Of a stretch of 51,361 nucleotides of DNA, positions 48,839-51,361 are shown in pieces. A program made the position numbers and the translations under genes. The notes under the pieces are model-generated. The model saw nothing but the letters and a program-made list of their open reading frames with translations, had not been told where the DNA came from and did no database searches. Source of the DNA: a virus; IMG/VR virus record IMGVR_UViG_3300015371_000055, positions 1 to 51,361 of that record. One strand, given 5' to 3'. The stretch's first letter is position 1. Every line of letters starts with the position of its first letter.

Positions 48839-49537
48839 TTGAACGACAACCACCCAGACGACACCGGCTGCGGCGTGTGCGGAGCCGTCACCGGGGACGG
48901 GCTGTGGCTGTGCATCATCCACACCGACGCGCTCGAGCGTGACCTTCGCAGCGTGGAGGATCTGGTCCGGGAGCTCGACATCACCCTGACCCGGCAGGAC
49001 CGGATGAACGCCGCGAACAGTGTCGGCCGGTCGGCGGAGAAGCCGCTGGTGTGGAATGAGAACGCCGCGGCGAAACGGTTCGAGTTGTGGGCGACGCTGA
49101 ACGCGTGGGCGTTGGAGGCGTCGAAGTTGGGGGAGGATGACCGCGACCGGCTTGCCGCCGTCCCGGCTGAGGACACGCCGGGGGTGGCGGCGTGGTTGAT
49201 ACGGAACCTGCCCACCCTCCGCCGCCACCCCGAAGCGGGGACGGCGGTTGACGAGATCGGCGACGCCATCCACGGCGCCCGCCGCGCCATCGACCGCCCC
49301 GCAGCAGCCACCCGGTTTCGCGCCGGGCCGTGCCCAGAGTTGGTCACCACCGACCCCGCGGCGGACGACTACCGGCATTGTGATGGGGATGTGTGGGCGT
49401 TCATCCCCGTCGACCCCGACGAGTTGGCCTACCTCCGCTGCCAAGCCTGCGACAGCCGCTGGGACACCACCCAGTGGATGCGGATCGGGCAGCGCATGCT
49501 CGCCCGCATCGCCGAGCTCCGGCAGCGGGCCGCGTGA
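48839..49537 (+). CDS. Zinc-ribbon protein, possibly regulatory
   Basis: A 232-residue protein, TTG start. N-terminal CGVCGAVTGDGLWLC zinc site; helical middle (LWATLNAWALEASKL; VAAWLIRNLPTL); C-terminal ribbon (PCPE...HCDGDVWAFIP...LRCQACDSRW). Similar proteins in actinophages precede small HTH genes, as here. Probably DNA binding; function unproven. Confidence 0.65.
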   Translation: MNDNHPDDTGCGVCGAVTGDGLWLCIIHTDALERDLRSVEDLVRELDITLTRQDRMNAANSVGRSAEKPLVWNENAAAKRFELWATLNAWALEASKLGEDDRDRLAAVPAEDTPGVAAWLIRNLPTLRRHPEAGTAVDEIGDAIHGARRAIDRPAAATRFRAGPCPELVTTDPAADDYRHCDGDVWAFIPVDPDELAYLRCQACDSRWDTTQWMRIGQRMLARIAELRQRAA

Positions 49538-49734
49538 GGAACGGGGTGCTGGGGCTGCTTGTCACCCCGGCCGAAGCCTCGCAGCTGTTCAAGGTTCCGG
49601 TGGGGACGCTGCATCGGTGGGCGCATGAGGATCGTTGGCGGAAGTACGGGGGGCGCCGCACCCGCCACTGGTCCATGACGGAGGTTCAGGCCGGGTACGA
49701 GCGGAGGCGGGGACACACCATACAGGCAAGTTGA
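49534..49734 (+). CDS. MerR/excisionase-type HTH protein
   Basis: A 66-residue protein (VTPAEASQLFKVPVGTLHRWAHEDRW), an HTH_17-like winged helix as in excisionases and small MerR-type regulators. GTGA overlap with the zinc-ribbon gene. It could be a recombination directionality factor, but it is far from the integrase. Confidence 0.7.
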   Translation: MRNGVLGLLVTPAEASQLFKVPVGTLHRWAHEDRWRKYGGRRTRHWSMTEVQAGYERRRGHTIQAS

Positions 49735-49820
49735 CATTGACCAGGGGCGAAGGTATTTTCCGCCACGATCCACTTCCCTCACGATCAAAGCCCGGCGTCT
49801 CACAGAGACTGCCGGGCTTC
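49731..49820 (+). ncRNA. Candidate small RNA with its own promoter and terminator
   Basis: TTGACA (49731-49736), 17-bp spacer, TATTTT (49754-49759) is an excellent promoter. A start near 49766 would reach a hairpin at 49788-49819 (AAGCCCGGC / GCCGGGCTT with inner GTCTC-ACA-GAGAC) within ~55 nt. No frame fits. The single-stranded part has CCACTTCCCTCAC, complementary to SD-type sequence. It may instead be an attenuator for the gene at 49949. Confidence 0.55.
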
Positions 49821-49948
49821 GTCGTCTCCAGCCTCGGGGGCAGCGCAACTTTCCCCGAGGGATGTCGGCGGGGCGCGACCCCCACAGGCGGCACCCCCGT
49901 CGCCGCTGTGCGTGCGCGTCCGCCCCGCCGACCCCCAAGGAGAAACCC

Positions 49949-50101
49949 GTGCTGATCCTCGGTGTCTTGCTCATCGTCATCGGGTGGCTGCTCGGCATTG
50001 GCATCCTCGAGACGATCGGGATCATCCTCGCCGTGGTGGGCGCAGTCCTACTTGTGCTCGGCGCGGCAGGCCACGGTGTCGGCGGGCGTACCTGGTATTG
50101 A
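49949..50101 (+). CDS. DUF6131 small membrane protein
   Basis: A 50-residue protein, GTG after AAGGAGAAACC. Two membrane helices (LILGVLLIVIGWLLGIGIL; IGIILAVVGAVLLVLGAA) and the end GGRTWY match the DUF6131 family. Function unknown. Confidence 0.75.
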   Translation: MLILGVLLIVIGWLLGIGILETIGIILAVVGAVLLVLGAAGHGVGGRTWY

Positions 50102-50234
50102 CGGTGCGGTCTATCCGCGAGAAGCGCGCGGCTGTGAGGATCGTGCCCGGCAAGCCAGGCGCCCCGGAGAGCCTGCCCGGCACGACACGCGGATGATCCG
50201 GCCCGCCACCGCACCACCCCCCTTGGAGAGCCGT

Positions 50235-50441
50235 GTGCGGCCCAACGAAGCCCGCCGCTACACCATCGCCGGGGCTGTAGGCACCTACACGGTGCCCACC
50301 GTCGCGGCCATCGACAAACGCCTGGTCACGCTGCGGGGCCTGCTCTGTACCCACCCCAGCCCCGCCCGGGTGTGGGCAGATATTGACGCTCTCCTCGACT
50401 GGAGGAATGAGCTGATGGCCGAACGCGGCTCAACCACGTGA
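50235..50441 (+). CDS. Small protein, unknown
   Basis: A 68-residue protein (YTIAGAVGTYTVPTVAAIDKR; ARVWADIDALLDWRNELMAER). GTG 50235 has GGAGAG upstream; ATG 50193 in the same frame is an alternative. No family recognised. Confidence 0.5.
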   Translation: MRPNEARRYTIAGAVGTYTVPTVAAIDKRLVTLRGLLCTHPSPARVWADIDALLDWRNELMAERGSTT

Positions 50442-50474
50442 CATCGAATCCGGCGGCCGCTCGTGACACTACGG

Positions 50475-50669
50475 CTAGTCGTAGGGGCTCACGCGGTTAT
50501 GCTTCCAGTCTTTGCCCGGCCAAAACGTCAGCTCATGCGTGCTAGACGTCGGCTCGCGGCCCCACGTGATCACGTTGTCCGCCACCGTCAGCGCGTGGGC
50601 GTCGTCGTCGGCCTCGACGGTGACCTTCATGTACCGCGTCGTGTAGTACTCAACCGTGTACGTGCTCAT
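50475..50669 (-). CDS. Small protein, unknown
   Basis: A 64-residue beta-rich acidic protein (YTVEYYTTRYMKVTVEADDD). Strong SD AGGAGGACACC fixes ATG 50669. Unknown family. Confidence 0.65.
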   Translation of the reverse strand: MSTYTVEYYTTRYMKVTVEADDDAHALTVADNVITWGREPTSSTHELTFWPGKDWKHNRVSPYD

Positions 50670-50709
50670 GGTGTCCTCCTAGGTCTGGTCGGGCAACGCA
50701 CCCCGCGCG

Positions 50710-50937
50710 TCATGAGTCCGCGTTCGGCCCGCGGCCCTGTCGAGCGACCGCCCGGACGAGCGCTCGTCCGGAGATCGGGCGCGTGCGGGAGATCAGGAGC
50801 ACCCCGATGGGTGGTAGCACAACCTCAGTCCCTGGCCACTGCGTCGCGCGGCCTAGACGGGCGATGGTGGCACGTGTGGGGGCGTAGCGGCCGCGGGTTA
50901 GACGGCGCCAGGACAGGCGCCAGACTCCGATCTTCAC
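50710..50937 (-). CDS. Small basic protein, uncertain
   Basis: A 75-residue Arg-rich frame (VWRLSWRRLTRGRYAPTRAT) with GTG start and AAGGCG upstream, 10 bp after the preceding stop. Composition is unremarkable, so it may not be translated. Confidence 0.4.
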   Translation of the reverse strand: MKIGVWRLSWRRLTRGRYAPTRATIARLGRATQWPGTEVVLPPIGVLLISRTRPISGRALVRAVARQGRGPNADS

Positions 50938-50947
50938 TAGATTCGCC

Positions 50948-51187
50948 TTACTGTTGGGCAGAACGGAACTCGGCGGGTGACTGGCCCAGTAGCCACGCGG
51001 CCCTGCATCCGCTGTCGGTGTAGTGCGAACAGACGTACAGGTCGGTGCCGCGCCAACCTTGGTCGACGCGTGCGTACGTGCGTTGGGTGGGTGACTTGGC
51101 TCCGCACCATGAGCAGGGTTCGTAGTGGGTGCGGAAGACGCTGACCGGATTGCCGAGGCTCCGCGGGGTGTTGGGCGCTGTCGTCAT
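50948..51187 (-). CDS. Small zinc-ribbon-like protein
   Basis: A 79-residue protein with CSWCGAKSPTQRTYARVDQG, then VCSHYTDSGCR. ATG 51187 is chosen because a promoter ends 6 nt upstream; the longer frame would include promoter DNA. Divergent from the gene at 51240. Confidence 0.65.
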   Translation of the reverse strand: MTTAPNTPRSLGNPVSVFRTHYEPCSWCGAKSPTQRTYARVDQGWRGTDLYVCSHYTDSGCRAAWLLGQSPAEFRSAQQ

Positions 51188-51193
51188 GCCGCA

Positions 51194-51222
51194 AGTGTAG
51201 CACCAGCACGACAGTGATGCAA
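51194..51222 (-). promoter_or_regulatory. Leaderless promoter for 51187
   Basis: On the minus strand: TTGCAT (51222-51217), 17-bp spacer, TACACT (51199-51194), with the ATG at 51187 only 6 nt downstream. Confidence 0.65.
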
Positions 51223-51239
51223 CACCAGGGAGGGATGAG

Positions 51240-51361
51240 ATGACCCCCGGGAAATGGTTGGACGCGTTCCTCGCCACCCCCGCCCGCATCGCCACCCTCA
51301 CCACCATCGTCAAAGACATCGCGCAACGAACCGAAAGGATCGAAATGGTAGGCGACCAAAC
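51240..51361 (+). CDS. Partial gene at the right edge
   Basis: ATG 51240 with SD AGGGAGGG. The visible ~40 residues (GKWLDAFLATPARIATLTTI; VKDIAQRTERIEM) are helical, likely a coiled coil. The frame runs off the window. Confidence 0.55.
   Translation, partial: MTPGKWLDAFLATPARIATLTTIVKDIAQRTERIEMVGDQ

Noticed and set aside
50104-50196. 30-residue frame after the DUF6131 gene
   Set aside because: No SD and no family; the only support is an ATGA overlap with an alternative start of the next gene.

Overview
The window is one continuous stretch of a GC-rich, densely packed, tailed double-stranded DNA bacteriophage or prophage of an actinomycete. I see no chromosomal housekeeping genes and no tRNA or rRNA. 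Most neighbouring genes overlap as ATGA, GTGA or TGATG. GTG and TTG starts are common. Several families are typical of Actinobacteria and their phages: WhiB, SsgA-like, DUF397, DUF5753, DUF6879, DUF6221, DUF6131 and an RNase AS-like nuclease. A large serine integrase, an HTH repressor with repeated operator-like sites and a divergent second HTH gene make it temperate. SsgA-like proteins are known from sporulating, filamentous actinomycetes, and I see no LysB-type esterase, so a Streptomyces-like host without mycolic acids is the best guess (inference).

Layout. 1-15941: end of the tail module. The first gene is cut by the window edge and carries chitosanase (GH46), alginate-lyase-like (PL7), beta-helix and GH16 modules in one chain. 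It is followed by two adaptor plus beta-helix units, a beta-helix/SGNH-hydrolase protein, a second PL7 protein and a 13-repeat fibre-like protein. An HNH homing-type endonuclease operon (4092-5026) points against the tail genes. 16004-18788: lysis region with small membrane proteins, a GH25 muramidase, a holin and a terminator. 18877-23227 (minus strand): eleven small genes, then the small and large terminase subunits. Head and portal genes are not here and must lie outside the window.

23300-30014: integration and immunity region. It holds a DUF6879/DUF5753 regulatory cassette, a Rossmann-fold protein, the serine integrase with a 56-bp inverted-repeat candidate attP just upstream, a repressor, and an operator motif present three times. 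30015-38703: early plus-strand operon. It includes a translationally coupled WhiB and SsgA-like pair, a C5 DNA methyltransferase with a second gene nested in another frame that carries a LAGLIDADG domain, and a YqaJ exonuclease and RecT recombination pair split by an HNH endonuclease. 38802-40351 (minus strand): a ribbon-helix-helix gene, a GIY-YIG nuclease fused to a Phd/YefM-like antitoxin domain, and two accessory genes.

40463-48723: replication and nucleotide metabolism. It contains a replication initiator-like protein, a PD-(D/E)XK nuclease, a DnaB-like helicase, a MazG-like pyrophosphohydrolase, a DUF5131 (Gp37/Gp68) protein, a SLOG-like protein, RusA, DUF397 and RNase AS-like proteins. 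48839-51361: zinc-finger and MerR-type HTH genes, a candidate small RNA, a DUF6131 membrane protein, and a divergent small-gene region at the right edge. All identifications come from reading the sequence and recalled family motifs; no database search was run.
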